Source of the DNA: Spisula solida
Taxonomy: Eukaryota; Mollusca; Bivalvia; Venerida; Mactridae
Assembly: GCA_947247005.1 (NCBI GenBank)
Contig: OX365945.1
Coordinates: 11,290,501-11,354,500, forward strand
Length of the DNA: 64,000 nucleotides
Direction of reading: 5' to 3'
Shown: positions 1 to 55,824 of the stretch, piece by piece
Numbering within the stretch: the first letter of the stretch is position 1
How the letters are laid out: the number at the start of each line of letters is the position of its first letter
Made by a program: the position numbers and the translations under genes
The notes under the pieces: generated by a model
What the model was told of the DNA's origin: nothing
Seen by the model: the letters and a program-made list of their open reading frames with translations, nothing else
Database searches by the model: none

Positions 1-231
1 ATGTCAGCTAGGATAGTGGTATATAGCTCTGGTCCGAGTATGTCAGCTAGGATAGTGGTATATAGCTCTGGTCCGAGTATGTCAGCTAGGATAGTGGTAT
101 ATAGCTCTGGTCCGAATATGTCAGCTAGGATAGTGGTATATAGCTCTGGTCCGAGTATGTCAGCTAGGATAGTGGTATATAGCTCTGGTCCGAGTATGTC
201 AGCTAGGATAGTGGTATATAGCATGATGTTG
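1..231. repeat. 39-bp tandem array (truncated by window start)
   Basis: About 5.7 near-identical copies of a 39-bp unit start at 1, 40, 79, 118, 157 and 196. Because 39 is divisible by three, the array stays open as a 13-residue repeat (MSARIVVYSSGPS), but nothing else suggests coding. The array extends left of the window. Confidence 0.9.
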
Positions 232-650
232 ATGTTTATAGGATAGTTTGGTCGAACTGACAGTTCCAATTACGGTGCAAATTAATTCATTATGTGCACC
301 TGTCTGTCCTGGTGTCAAATAACAACTTAAAAACATGACTTGTATCCCCCTAGAAACAGTCTCAAATATAATTCTATGTATCCCTTCAGTGATTTTTTGG
401 GCTATTTTTGGGGCTGAATACAGGCCCCTTCCCCTAGCAAAACAACCTCCATTTTTTCCAAAAAGTCATAATTTTTTCCCAAAAAGAATGCATATTTTCC
501 CCGTTTTCAGTTTTAGCCAAACAAACCTTTTTTAATGATTCCCAATTTCGCGAATTGTCGCGCTAAAATTTCCCAATTTTATGGGCACAGGCTGTTTCAT
601 TTTGTTCAAGAAAAATCACTGCCCTTGAAATTATATGCTCCCTCCATTGC

Positions 651-900
651 CTTTCTATCAATAATGATATTTTTTCGCATTTATTTGAATACATAAAATT
701 ATGGTAACACTATTTCCCACCGGGGCATTTGTCATTACCTTTCTATCAATGATAATAGTTTTCACATTTATTTGGATACGTATGGTTACACTATTTCCCA
801 CCAGGATGTTAGTCGTTGCCTTTCTCTTTCTATCAATAAAGATAGTTTTCATATTTATTTGAATACGTATGGTAGCACTATTTCCCACTGGGGCCTTTGT
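651..900. repeat. Imperfect ~88-bp triplication
   Basis: Three diverged copies begin with ctttctatcaat at about 651, 739 and 826. Each carries 'tttatttgaatac', 'atggtaacactatttcccac' or close variants. The copies differ by small indels. Confidence 0.8.
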
Positions 901-3900
901 TATGTAATATACAGTACAAGTTATTCATGAATGCATTTTTTGGTACTCTATTGTTGCATGCTTCAGGTTATTTACTAGAATGTCTTGTCAGCAATGCCGG
1001 AAAGTTCCCATCATTTTAACTCAAAATTTATGGAAAGTGCACCCGTCATGAATGCTGCTGGAATATCTTCAAACTTGTTAAGCCTGACTGGCAGTGTCTT
1101 GTAATTGTTAGTCTACTCTACAAGTTGTCAGTTATTCTTATAAAAGTTGATTTTATGCATATTTAAACAACACAAAGCGTTGCCGTAGACTTTAATGGGG
1201 AAAAGCTTTCAGCATCCTCTGAGCATATTGACAGAATTTCTGGTAGTCTGGTAGCAAATGCTGTTTGATACAATATATATATGTACAATTATTATGTGGT
1301 TTTATTACATACTGAAGCTTATACATATAATTAATTAACATAAATAGAAAAGACTGTGAGGAAATAGTATTTTATAGTCTGCCTTTGATAACCCCAGCCT
1401 TTGTTTACAAATAAGAATGACAATTAAATGCATTTTCAATGTTCATTTTTGTTCGGTCTTGTGCATATTCGCTTTTAATGCCTATACTTTTTCAATCTAC
1501 ACTGATAACAAGTGGTCAGTCGACTGTGCAGTGTTTATATTATGCATGTTTATTTATTGATAAGTCTATAGTTATCCCCAGCAAACTATACCTCTAAATA
1601 TTCTGGTATTAAGTTTGGAAGTCTCAAAGAGTTTAGTTTTCATGAAATTCAATCAGTATTAAGTGTACATGTATATTAAATCTTCGTGTACCGGGGTATA
1701 CCCAGGAAGCAGCCATCATGAGCTATTATACTCAACAAACGGCAAAACAAACACAACATGCATGCACTAAATGTAAATAATGACCAGTATGTGTTTTTGA
1801 ATACTATTACTGTTTTATAAGACATGTATGCTGATAGCTCTAATAGTCAGTATCCATATAAAAGTGCATTGCTCTCACAGTATCCATATACATTACATCA
1901 TTTTATGCTTCACAATCAATATTGAACAACATGCAGACAGGCAATCAGTCAGTGGCCCAATATTAGAATTATTATTTGCTGAACCACCGATCAGTTGAAT
2001 GATAAGAACCTATGAGTCATGGTTTTGTCATCGACCATTGAACAACTCTGTGCAACTCAGTGTTTCTTGAGGTAATTTTCTTAAATGAGTAAAACATCTG
2101 AACTTGAACTCTCTAATGATGTAAGGTTGAATTAACACTTCATGAGAAAAAAATTATCCTGTGTAATGTATGCTGTGCTGTAATTTGTTAGTTGAATTAA
2201 CATGTTAACCAATACTTTAGTGATTCAGGGAGTCTGAAATGAGAGAAACAGTTCATGATGAAGTCATTACGCTGAGATTAGTACGGATTGAAATGTGTGG
2301 TAGTGACAATGAAGGCATATCTGACACTGAAATAATGAAAAAAAAGAATACATGTAATTAATTTTTCAGACTTTGGTATGAAGTAAACTAATTCTTGAAA
2401 TAATTATCTTCATTGATCATATGTTCAGTTCATTGGTATAATGATACATATGTAGTTAATTATTAATCACCAAAAAGTCATGTACAGGGTGTGCAATATG
2501 TTTCTTCTCAAAATGTTTGAGTTCAAATAAAATAAATAAGTACTTATTTTGTTTTGTTTTGCATGATAAAAACTACAGGGAGAAATGGATGGCTACTCAC
2601 TTACAACAGTTTTTACTGTTTGAGCCAAATACAACAAACAAATAAACATCATGAAGAGTATTTAGAACAGTATTATAACATTCAAGCTAGCTGTTGTTAA
2701 CAAACTTTTGTTACACTCTGTAATTGAATGACTAAATGTCCATACCAATACAGAGATGAATTTGATGCCATTGTGCCATATGAGGCTGTCAGAATAGTTC
2801 ATGAGACATTAAAAACTATGTTATAATGATATATACAGACTGTATAATTAAGGTTCTGTCTAATTCCCTACCTAATGCATTCTCATATTGTTGTCATCTA
2901 TCATAGGTGATATGCATATAAGATAATGTCGCCTCCAATTACTCAGTATACCAACAACCACTTATCTACTTCTGCTTCTCGAGTCTATCAATTAGACCTT
3001 GGTTCCCAGCGGCTTGTTTTCTGTTTTCCCGTCTATCCACTCAGTAGCCCATGGTTCCCGGCGGCTCGTTTTTCTGTTCTCCCTGTTCATTTTCTCTTAC
3101 TCTCAGTCTATCTACTTAGACCACTGGTTCCTGGCCTGTCAAACACATTAACTGGAATCTCAGAGGAGTTATTGTATAATGGCAGCAGATATTTGAGAAC
3201 CAGTTGAGGGATAAAGTATATTCCATAAAATTAGGCTTGCCTCTAAAGATCTGTGTTTGACATTTCTAACCCTTCTGTGGATATTGAGTTTTGTTGAAAT
3301 TTGAGAATATTGTAGTTGTTTTATATAGTAATTTTAGTTATGTATAACTTTATTGCATTATTTTAGACAAAAAAACATAAACTTGTTAACTTGATTGTTG
3401 CAAGTTTGAAATTCTTTCAGCATGGTTTTGGTTTTTGTAAGACTGACAGTATACTATTGTCTTAATATGTTTGGCCTTGATTGTTGTCTTTTTTTGTACA
3501 GTGGAAGTAATAAATATGTCAGAAGTGTAACCTTGTGGCAAGTTGAAGTATATAATATTGAAGTATGATTTATGATAATTATTTAGGGAAACTTCTACTG
3601 AAATCTTATCCTGATTTAATGATTTTAGAGCAGTTAGTGAGTTACAGTCACAGCAATGTTTGAATGAAACATGGTTATGGATCACTGATATGTCCGCTTC
3701 ATTATGTGCAATATCACATTTTAAGTCACATTCAATAATTGAAAACAGTTTAACCCCATGCCACTCTCTATGGGTATGCATTTTGACGAAAGTCTTATCT
3801 AATGAATTTCCATGCAGATACCATTATAAGTGTTAGTTATTTTGAATAACCAGTATAAGTATGCCAAGTCTGTTCTAGATATGGCAATTTTCTGATAATT

Positions 3901-5652
3901 TTTTAACTTATATACTACATGTAGTACCAAAAATCCAGGTTCAAGTCAACCTGGCCCAGACTATATGGTGATGTTGTACACAATACAACTTGTTTCTTAT
4001 CAGAATACTGTACATAATTTGATTAAGATTTAATCCATGGAGCTATAAAGGGTTAAGGTGATTTGACTAAATGTCAAGGAGTTTGTATAGTATATGTAGC
4101 TATTTCTCAAATCATGCTACAATTATATTGATATGTACTGCTGTATCTGGTTAATTAAGGTGCAACAAAGGCTTTTTGTTTACTTATCATAATACCCTTT
4201 AAGCTATGAATTTCTTCTATTTTGTTTGGTATGGTATACAATACGAACAGTACGGTCTATTACTTGTAAGGGGAGCATGTGAATTAATGTTGGTGTCATG
4301 ACCACTCTTGGTTTGTTGATATGTTTCACAGTGGACTCAGTGTGGGTATTGTTGTACGGTTTCCATCATATTTACCTCAACAATTATCACATATAACACA
4401 ATAATACTCTGTATGTCATATTTGATTTCATATTTACGACCAAACTTGGCCAGTCAAACTGCTGTTAAATCATTATTTTTGAGGGGGTTGAATTTTGTGT
4501 TCATTTCATGTTAACCTTAATCACGAAATATAATGCCCATGTATAATTGACCTCAAAAATACAGATCTTGGGTTCACCCTTCCATGTTCTGTAATCCACT
4601 TATTTTCGACCCCACGAAAATGCATTTTTATCAAAATCCACGAAATTTATTACCTACGAAACTGTGTGATGTATTTATGAAGATAGTCAAACTTGTGTTA
4701 TAAAATACTTGTGTGTTATAAAATAATTGTGTGTAATTAGTTTACACTGTGTGTTTTATGACTGTGTGTTAATTGTCCCTATGCCATAGTTCATACCCTA
4801 ATCAATCATATCTCACCTATATAAGGTCGACTGACCAAAAATGTGTTTGTACTTCCATTATAACTGTCATCTTGTCATATCTGCCTTTGTCAAGATGTCT
4901 TACAAGGGAGGTAAATCTGATTTGTACTTTGCCAGGATTAAGGCAGAATTGTCTCCCTTACATTAAATTTAAGATTTTGTGAAGCAATATCCTGTAAAAA
5001 ATAAGATTTCTGTCTATAGCTATTTATAAATGACTTTATGTTTGAAATGTGTAATGATTTAATTTTACGTAACCTTGGAATTTGTATTACATTATTGTTC
5101 TATGATGTATTTGAATGTTACAGTCATGTACATGTAATAATTGTAAATAAAGTTTATCAAGTACTTATAACTCCAATTATAATTCCCAGCTTAATTGGGG
5201 TTCAAAGTTTCTGCTATAGTGAGTCATTCTCTGTAAAAAACATATCCAGCAGCAATATCCAGTCCTTTGAATGAAACATTTTTGTTGCAATTCACAATTC
5301 AGACCATCCATCCTTGGTGACTTACATTCAGCTTGGGGGGTAGGGCTACTTGTTGGTCCAGTGTCAGAATAAGAGTCTGTGTAGTCTTCATATGCTTGTC
5401 ACACGTCAGACATGCATGATACGGATTCTGAAAACCAGACATGTATGATACGGAAAATGTAATCTGTCGCGTTGTATTTCACTGTGTGATTTGGCCTGTA
5501 TTCGCAACAATACATTGCTAGGTATATAATAAATAGATATATTATCATTTATTTCTCCAACCACTAGCAGCCCTATTCAATATGGTGTAATCGTTCTTTT
5601 TCGCCAGTATGTTAACCTTCTGATATCATTCCTGGTAAATTAATACAACTAA

Positions 5653-49333
<43,681 letters not shown>

Positions 49334-51682
49334 GTGCGTATATATATTATAACAATTTTTTATGAAAAAAAATGAAAACAAAAATCTCATAATTCATAAA
49401 ACTTCCTTGTGAAAGATAATTATTATTTTTCATCAAAATCCATGAAAAAATTTATGCAAATAATCTTCAGCTAAGGAGTTGTACGACGATGCATTTTTCA
49501 TTAATTTCAAAATGGCTGACTTTTAAAAGTGGCCATCTTTGATTTTCTGACACATAGGGTATTAAAACAAAGGCAATATAATAGCACAGATCATTTAGCC
49601 ACATTGAGTGGTAGCTTTTATAGAATGCACTCCTTGCTGACAGTATTATCAAAGTGATCACCAAAATGATTTTGAGTGCATTTTAGGAATCCAGAATCCT
49701 TAACTAGACAGAGACAAAATTACAATTTGATGTCATTTGTTCACATTTCCCCTGTGGTATTCCATGAACAGTTGTTTATGTTAATACTGACATATATTTG
49801 ATACATCAACAACAACTTTGTACTAATCATAAGTTTTATTTTGATGTCTTATTTACTGAACGTAGTCGTCAAACGTCACAAAAGCCTGGATGTTTCTTGC
49901 TCCCGGCAGAGTTCATTCAGTCCAATTGTCGCATATATGATAACATTTAATTACTTCTATCCACCGATAGTTTTGTCTTTTCTGGGGAAAATCAACTCCC
50001 AAATGAACAAAAATCTACTTAACAACAGTTTTTGTAGTCTAGTAAAGAAAAGATGTTGCTACGATACCAAGGAACTATGTATTTTGTAGTGTTATATGTA
50101 CTTTGACTTTTCGGTAATAGTTGGTTTTACAAGTGATAAACGCAATTTTGTTGTATGCTAACCAAGACACTCCAGTTTCTCAGTCAATTCTCGCTTTAGG
50201 GTGCCATTTCAAGTACAATGATGACACGGTTCTTGTTTGAAATGATTAAATCGTCAGTTTTGCGTGAATTTAAGATTTTCCAATGATGCTTTGCACTCAG
50301 GAAAAGTAATTCTGACCTATGTGTGATGTCTGCATCCTGATGTTCAGTCGTTCAGTGACTTTGTTATTTGTGTGTGATTGTTCCACAAGATTAAGCGATT
50401 ATTTCTCACAATCCTATATAAGGCTATCCGATATTGTTCGCTATATTCTGACAGCTAGTTGCTTCAACATTCGTTTACATATCATTGTTAGATCTTATAA
50501 GATTATCAAGTCATGCAGTCACTGTCAAATGTTATGTAGACATTAGATCATAATGCACCTATTTACATTTGGTCTTAAAATAAAATTCTGATTGTATGAT
50601 TAATTAAAATATAGCAGAAGATTTAGCAGAAGATTTAGCAGTATTAGTAATTTAAAAGACACTAAAAGTAGCATGACCACAAGGCACTTACTGTACTGCA
50701 TGGTGGTTTAGCACTCAGGGGCTATACAGAACTTTAAGGGAACCTGAGTGGCCCCTTATTGGGACAATATCATGTAAATTGTTATGCTATTGTTCACATC
50801 ATTTTGTTATCACTATTTGATCAGGTATACTTTTTGGAAAATATTCACTTTTTATGCGACTACCAAAAGACCGTCCGAAATGAATGTTTAAACACCGCAA
50901 GATGAATGCAATGTCACAAACCAGAGTTGAATAGGTACATTGTCCGTGCTACATGTGAGACAGCTTGATAAGCATCGTACAACAGCGTTCCAATATCTAT
51001 GATCTGTCTGCCATGGACCCTCTGCAATATTGTCTATGTCCTATTTGTAGATTTGTTTTATTTTCATTAGTAATAAATTGTACATCAAACAATGGATTGA
51101 TGATTGTGAATGCAAGCTGATTACTTATAAATTATGATGAAAATCACATACTGTGGGACTGAATCAGAATGCAGTGCAAACATACTGATTAATTCATGGA
51201 AAACACACTGTAATGCCATTGTAACGTGCATGCCATGCTTTAAAGCATTCATGCAATCTAGACATTTAATAATTAAATGTTTCCATTGCAAGCAACCTAT
51301 AGGTGTGAGGTCTATTTCATGTTCATGGGACAACTGATGTAATGAAAAAGTATTGATTGTTCTGTCTGTCTGCTTCTTAAAAAATCTTTAAATTTTATTT
51401 CCAAAAATTCAGACTTGTGCTATTTTGATAATATATTATTACAGAAACAGAAAATTAAACTATATAATCTACAGTTGGAGACTTGGCTGAAACCATATAA
51501 TGAAGCAAATTAATTTTCATCAGATTTAAACTTTTCAAGGGTCGAAAGTTTTCAGAGGTCTGTGTAAAAGAACTTAACCAAGCTGGCCCCTTTCAGTAGG
51601 GTCACAACCCCTTTGCCATTATGCCTGCGGGCCTACAAGTCATTTCACAAAGTGTAGTATTTTCTGGTCGGTACTACTTTTT

Positions 51683-52820
51683 GTGTCGCCTGACTAGTCG
51701 ACATACAGGGATTACCTTGGTCGGCGGCGGCTGTCGCGGCGTCCGAGATTGCTTGTCCGGAGCATAACTTTGTCACCTTTGGTTTGATTGACTCCAAACT
51801 TGCTATGAATGTGTCTTGCAATTAGTAGAAGTGCAGTGCGCAAGAACCATAACTCTACATTGCATCGTTTTTGAATTATTTCCCTTTGGTTGATTTTATT
51901 AGAGCATTTCTTGTCCGGAGCATAACTTTGTCACTTAATGTTCAAATGACTCAAGATTTGGTATGCATGTTTCTTGCAATAAACGAAGTGCAGTGTACAA
52001 GAACCATAACTCTACCTTGCATCATTATTGAATTATTTTCCTTTGATTGATTTTATTAGAGCATTTCTTGTCCAGGGCATAACTTTGTCACCCTAAGTTC
52101 AAATGACTCAAGTTTTGGTATGCATGTTTCTTGCAACAAGCCGAAGTGCAGTGTACAAGAACCATAACTCTACCTTGCATCATTTTTGAATTATTTCCCT
52201 TTGATTGATTTTATTAGAGCATTTCTTGTCCGGAGCATAACTTTGTTACCTTAAGTTCAAATGACTCAAAATTTGGTATGCATGTTTCTTGCAATTAGCC
52301 GATGTGCAGTGCACAAGAACCATAAGTCTACCTTGTGCCATTTTGAATTATTTCCCTTTAACTGATTTTATCAGCATTTCTTGTCCGGGGCATAACTTTG
52401 TCAACATAAGTATAAAGGACTCAAAAATTGGTATGCATGTTTCTTACAAAAATTCCAAGTGCAGTGCACAAGAACCATAAGTCTTCCTTGTGCCATTTAA
52501 GAATTATTTCCCTTTGATTGATTTTATAAGCATTTCTTGTCCAGGGCACAACTTTGTCACCATAAGTATGAATGACTCCAAAATTGGTATGCATGTTTCT
52601 TGCTGTGACATGAAGTGCAGTTCGCAAGAATCATTTATACTCTACCTTGTGTAGTGTTTGAATGATTTCCTTTTGATTTATTTTATCAGGACATTGTTTT
52701 GTCCAGAGCATAACTTTTTGTCGTTTTTAGTTCAGATGACTAGAGAACTCTTGTGAGTCGGTTATGTAGCCCAATACTGGATAGTTTTCCATGACAAATG
52801 TGCATGTCATCAGGCGACAC
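51683..52820. mobile_element. TIR element with seven ~156-bp internal repeats
   Basis: Perfect 11-bp inverted ends, gtgtcgcctga and tcaggcgacac. Inside, 'cttgtccggagcataacttt' with 'gtatgcatgtttcttgca', 'aagtgcagtgcacaagaacc' and 'ttatttccctttgattgatt' recurs at about 51750, 51906, 52065, 52223, 52378, 52535 and 52690. It has no coding capacity. The architecture matches the elements at 16257 and 54609. Confidence 0.82.
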
Positions 52821-53378
52821 ATGCGACTGGCAGAGCTTTTATGTTACCTTTTAAGTGACTAAATATATGCCAAAACGCCACACAGCTATCTACAGTTTAA
52901 AAAAATCTGAGGGGGCCTGGTCCTCTAGTAATATTGGGCCTAACCATCAAGAGATCTCTAGGTCGCCCCTGCCTTTGATAAATTGCCTTTGACAAATTCT
53001 GGGAATCTAAGAAGGGAAGGGAGCACACATTCATGGAGGCTGATTTAGAAGTTGTATATTTTATATGTATAAACTTGTTTCTGCACCAATAGAAGGGTAT
53101 TTAATGTAATTCAGTTAAATTACACTGAACTAAGCAAAACAAACACACATGTTTTAAATCAGCTTGCTGCCTGTATCATTACATTCCAAGCATCTGTAAA
53201 TACAGATCAAGTTTGACATTTATTGAATCTCGTGGTACGATCTTACTGGGTGACTTTTACCCATTATATCCAAGTCTGTTACTCTACAACGTTCAGGACA
53301 TTTCAATTAACGGATTCGTTCTTTTACTGTCATTATGTCGATTTAAATTACCGCACACTAGCTGAGTAAACTTGACAG

Positions 53379-53510
53379 TGTACATTGACTCGCTGTCGAC
53401 CGGATCCGCTGTCGATGGGATCCGATATTCCCCCAGATATACGTCGAGGTATTAGCTTGTGTGTGGCGCATGTATACTCTACACCGAACAAAATGACAAT
53501 GTCTAATCAG
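53379..53510 (+). CDS. Possible further tail exon (weak)
   Basis: This is an island of CpG-rich sequence with 44 open codons, phase 0/0, which would follow exon 11 in frame. It ends CAG|gtatta; an alternative donor gtatta lies at 53449. A different frame reads YIDSLSTGSAVDGIRYSP. Against it, the acceptor (acttgacag) lacks a pyrimidine tract and I recognise no domain. It could be part of the Ser-rich linker before the PH domains of a class X tail, or chance. Confidence 0.2.
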
Positions 53511-53779
53511 GTATTAACGGGTCGTCTGGTAAAGTTTCTTCTAATCAGCTTAATTTCTCGAAAATTTCTAAATAAATAAAGGAAGTATCATTATTTGCTG
53601 TCTTACATAGCACCTAGAGACCTCTTTCATTGATTTACAATGTAACAAGTACCTAATATTCTAAACACTTCTTGAAAAACTTTCCGACACTGAGACAATC
53701 ACTTGTAAGAATTCTTAATGGTTGAGTGTCACAGGATACTGAACCTCATATGTCTATTCAGTCTATTTTTAACATGCGC

Positions 53780-54019
53780 TAAGTTGCTACTGTTATATCA
53801 AAGCACTTAAAAAAATCTAAAACTTACATTCAAATTTAAATTCTTGATTACTCTTTACAACTTACACATTGAGGGACAGATATGGTTTGTAGGAGTTTGT
53901 TAACTTACTCTTAATTAATATTGAACAACCCTTTACCTCAACTTGTAGCAATTAAAGAATTTAAATTTGAACGTAAGTTTACTGTTACCATAAGTGCTTT
54001 GATAAAACAGTACCGAGGT
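53780..54019. mobile_element. Fold-back MITE, ~240 bp
   Basis: The left arm, gctactgttatatcaaagca...acttacattcaaatttaaat, is inverted on the right as atttaaatttgaacgtaagt...agtgctttgataaaacagta. The arms are about 55 bp. It lies 270 bp after the weak candidate exon. Confidence 0.8.
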
Positions 54020-54608
54020 GCAAAGAACAGTGCTACGTTTGAATCTCATTCTGTGAAACTTTAAACACCATGAAAGGTGTTATGTTTGGGGTAGTTGTTA
54101 TTGCTTTCATTAACGGCTACTCAACCTTGTTCTGGTTGGTTTAATAATTAATCCCAGGAGAACTGGTTTAGTCATTCATTACTTACTCAGGTTTAACCTT
54201 AACTGCCAAGAATGGCATAAAACATCCAAGATTCCAGGGATTTATTTTCACTACTACTAAGGTGTTCCATGGTCATTTTCTTCATTCTGATGGATATTAA
54301 AAATATGATTCCAGAAATTATTCCACACAATTTTTGCAGTCTGGAGTAATTATGAATGGTTGCCATGGATATTAAACTGTTGGAATAAACACATTTTTAT
54401 CTTGGTATGCATTCCTCTCTTAATTATTTATATTGGCAAATCTGTGATTTTTTAATCAGGAAATTATAAGAGTGTGACTTATGATATATTGGCATACAAG
54501 TATAGTAATAGGTTATACATGCATTATAGCTTTCCATTGTATAAACAATTGTATTATAAATACGACCCAGGTCTGCCATAAAATCAGTTTCATTTGTTGA
54601 GGAAGTTT

Positions 54609-55218
54609 TTATGCCCCCCGTATCGATAGATCCGAGGCATATAGTGATTCACCTGTCCGTTCGTCCGTCCGTTCATTCGTCCGTCCGGTTAACCCAAATT
54701 GACCGTTTCTTCTAGCATCATTATGGCTTGCTACAAAGCTTCCATACTTGCATGGAGGTTGTATATTAACACTCTCCACATGCCTGTATCATTTGACCCT
54801 ATTTTGACCTTCACCTTGACCTAATTTTGGACTTAGACTTATTGAAGGCCCAAATTCTTGGTTAACCCAAATTGACCGTTTCTTCTAGCATTAATATGGC
54901 TTGCTACAAAGCCTTCATACTTGCATGGAGGTTGTATATGAACACTCTCCACACGCCTGTATCACCTGACCCTATTTTGACCTTCGCCTTGACCTAATTT
55001 TGGACTTAGACTTATTGAAGGGCCAAATTCTTGGTTAACCCAAATTGACCGTTTCTTCTAGCATTAATATGGCTTGCTACAAAGCCATCATACTTGCATA
55101 GATGTTGTATATGAACACTCTCCACACGCCTGTTTCACCTTACCCCATTTTGACCTTCACCTTGACCTAATTTTGGACTTAGACTTATTTATGGACAAGG
55201 CTTCCACAGGGGGCATAA
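54609..55218. mobile_element. TIR element with three ~173-bp internal repeats
   Basis: Ends ttatgccccc and gggggcataa are perfect 10-bp inverted copies. After a CGTC-rich stretch, 'ggttaacccaaattgaccgt' starts units at 54687, 54860 and 55033. Each includes 'atggcttgctacaaagc', 'acactctccaca' and 'ccttgacctaattttgg'. It is noncoding. Confidence 0.82.
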
Positions 55219-55330
55219 GCGTTTATTGAACGCAGTCTTGTTTTTCATTGAATTTTAGTAAAACCTTGATCCCCTGCGTATCAAGAAATTCTATTTGTTT
55301 TAAATTCGAAATCCACGTATGTAATTAACC

Positions 55331-55824
55331 TATTTATTGTATCAAAGCCTCTGATTGGTTAATTTATTGTGTCAGTGCCTCGGATTGGTTGAATTATTGT
55401 GCCAATGCTTCTGATTGGTTAGTTAATTGTGAATGCCAGACTGATTAATTTATTGTGTCAATGCCTCTCATTGGTTGATTTATTGTGTCAAAGCCTCTCA
55501 TTGGTTAAATTATTGTGTCAAAGCCTCTCATTGGTTAATTAATTAAGCCTCTGATTGGTTAATTTGTTGTGTCATTGTCTCTGATTAGTTAAATTATTGT
55601 GTCATTGCCTCTGATTGGTTAAATTATTGTATCATTGGCTCTAATTGGTTTAATTATTGTGTCAAAGCCTCTGATTGGTTTAAAGCCTCTGATTGGTTAA
55701 TTTATTGTGTCAATGCCTCTGATTGGTTAATTTATTGTTTCAAAGCCTCTGATTGGTTAATTTATTGTGTCAATGCATCTGATTAGTCAATTTATTGTGT
55801 AAATGCCTCTGATTGGTCAAATTG
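55331..55824 (-). repeat. 29-bp tandem array of CCAAT-box-like units, ~17 copies
   Basis: The unit is gcctctgattggttaattta + ttgtgtcaa on the + strand. On the minus strand it reads taaccaatcagaggc, close to the ideal NF-Y site (RRCCAATCAG). About 14 of the 17 units keep ATTGG. Two units are partial. Confidence 0.88.

Noticed and set aside
3386..3781. 131-codon frame on the minus strand
   Set aside because: It has AT-rich background composition and no recognisable motif. I considered a transposon fragment but found no supporting pattern.
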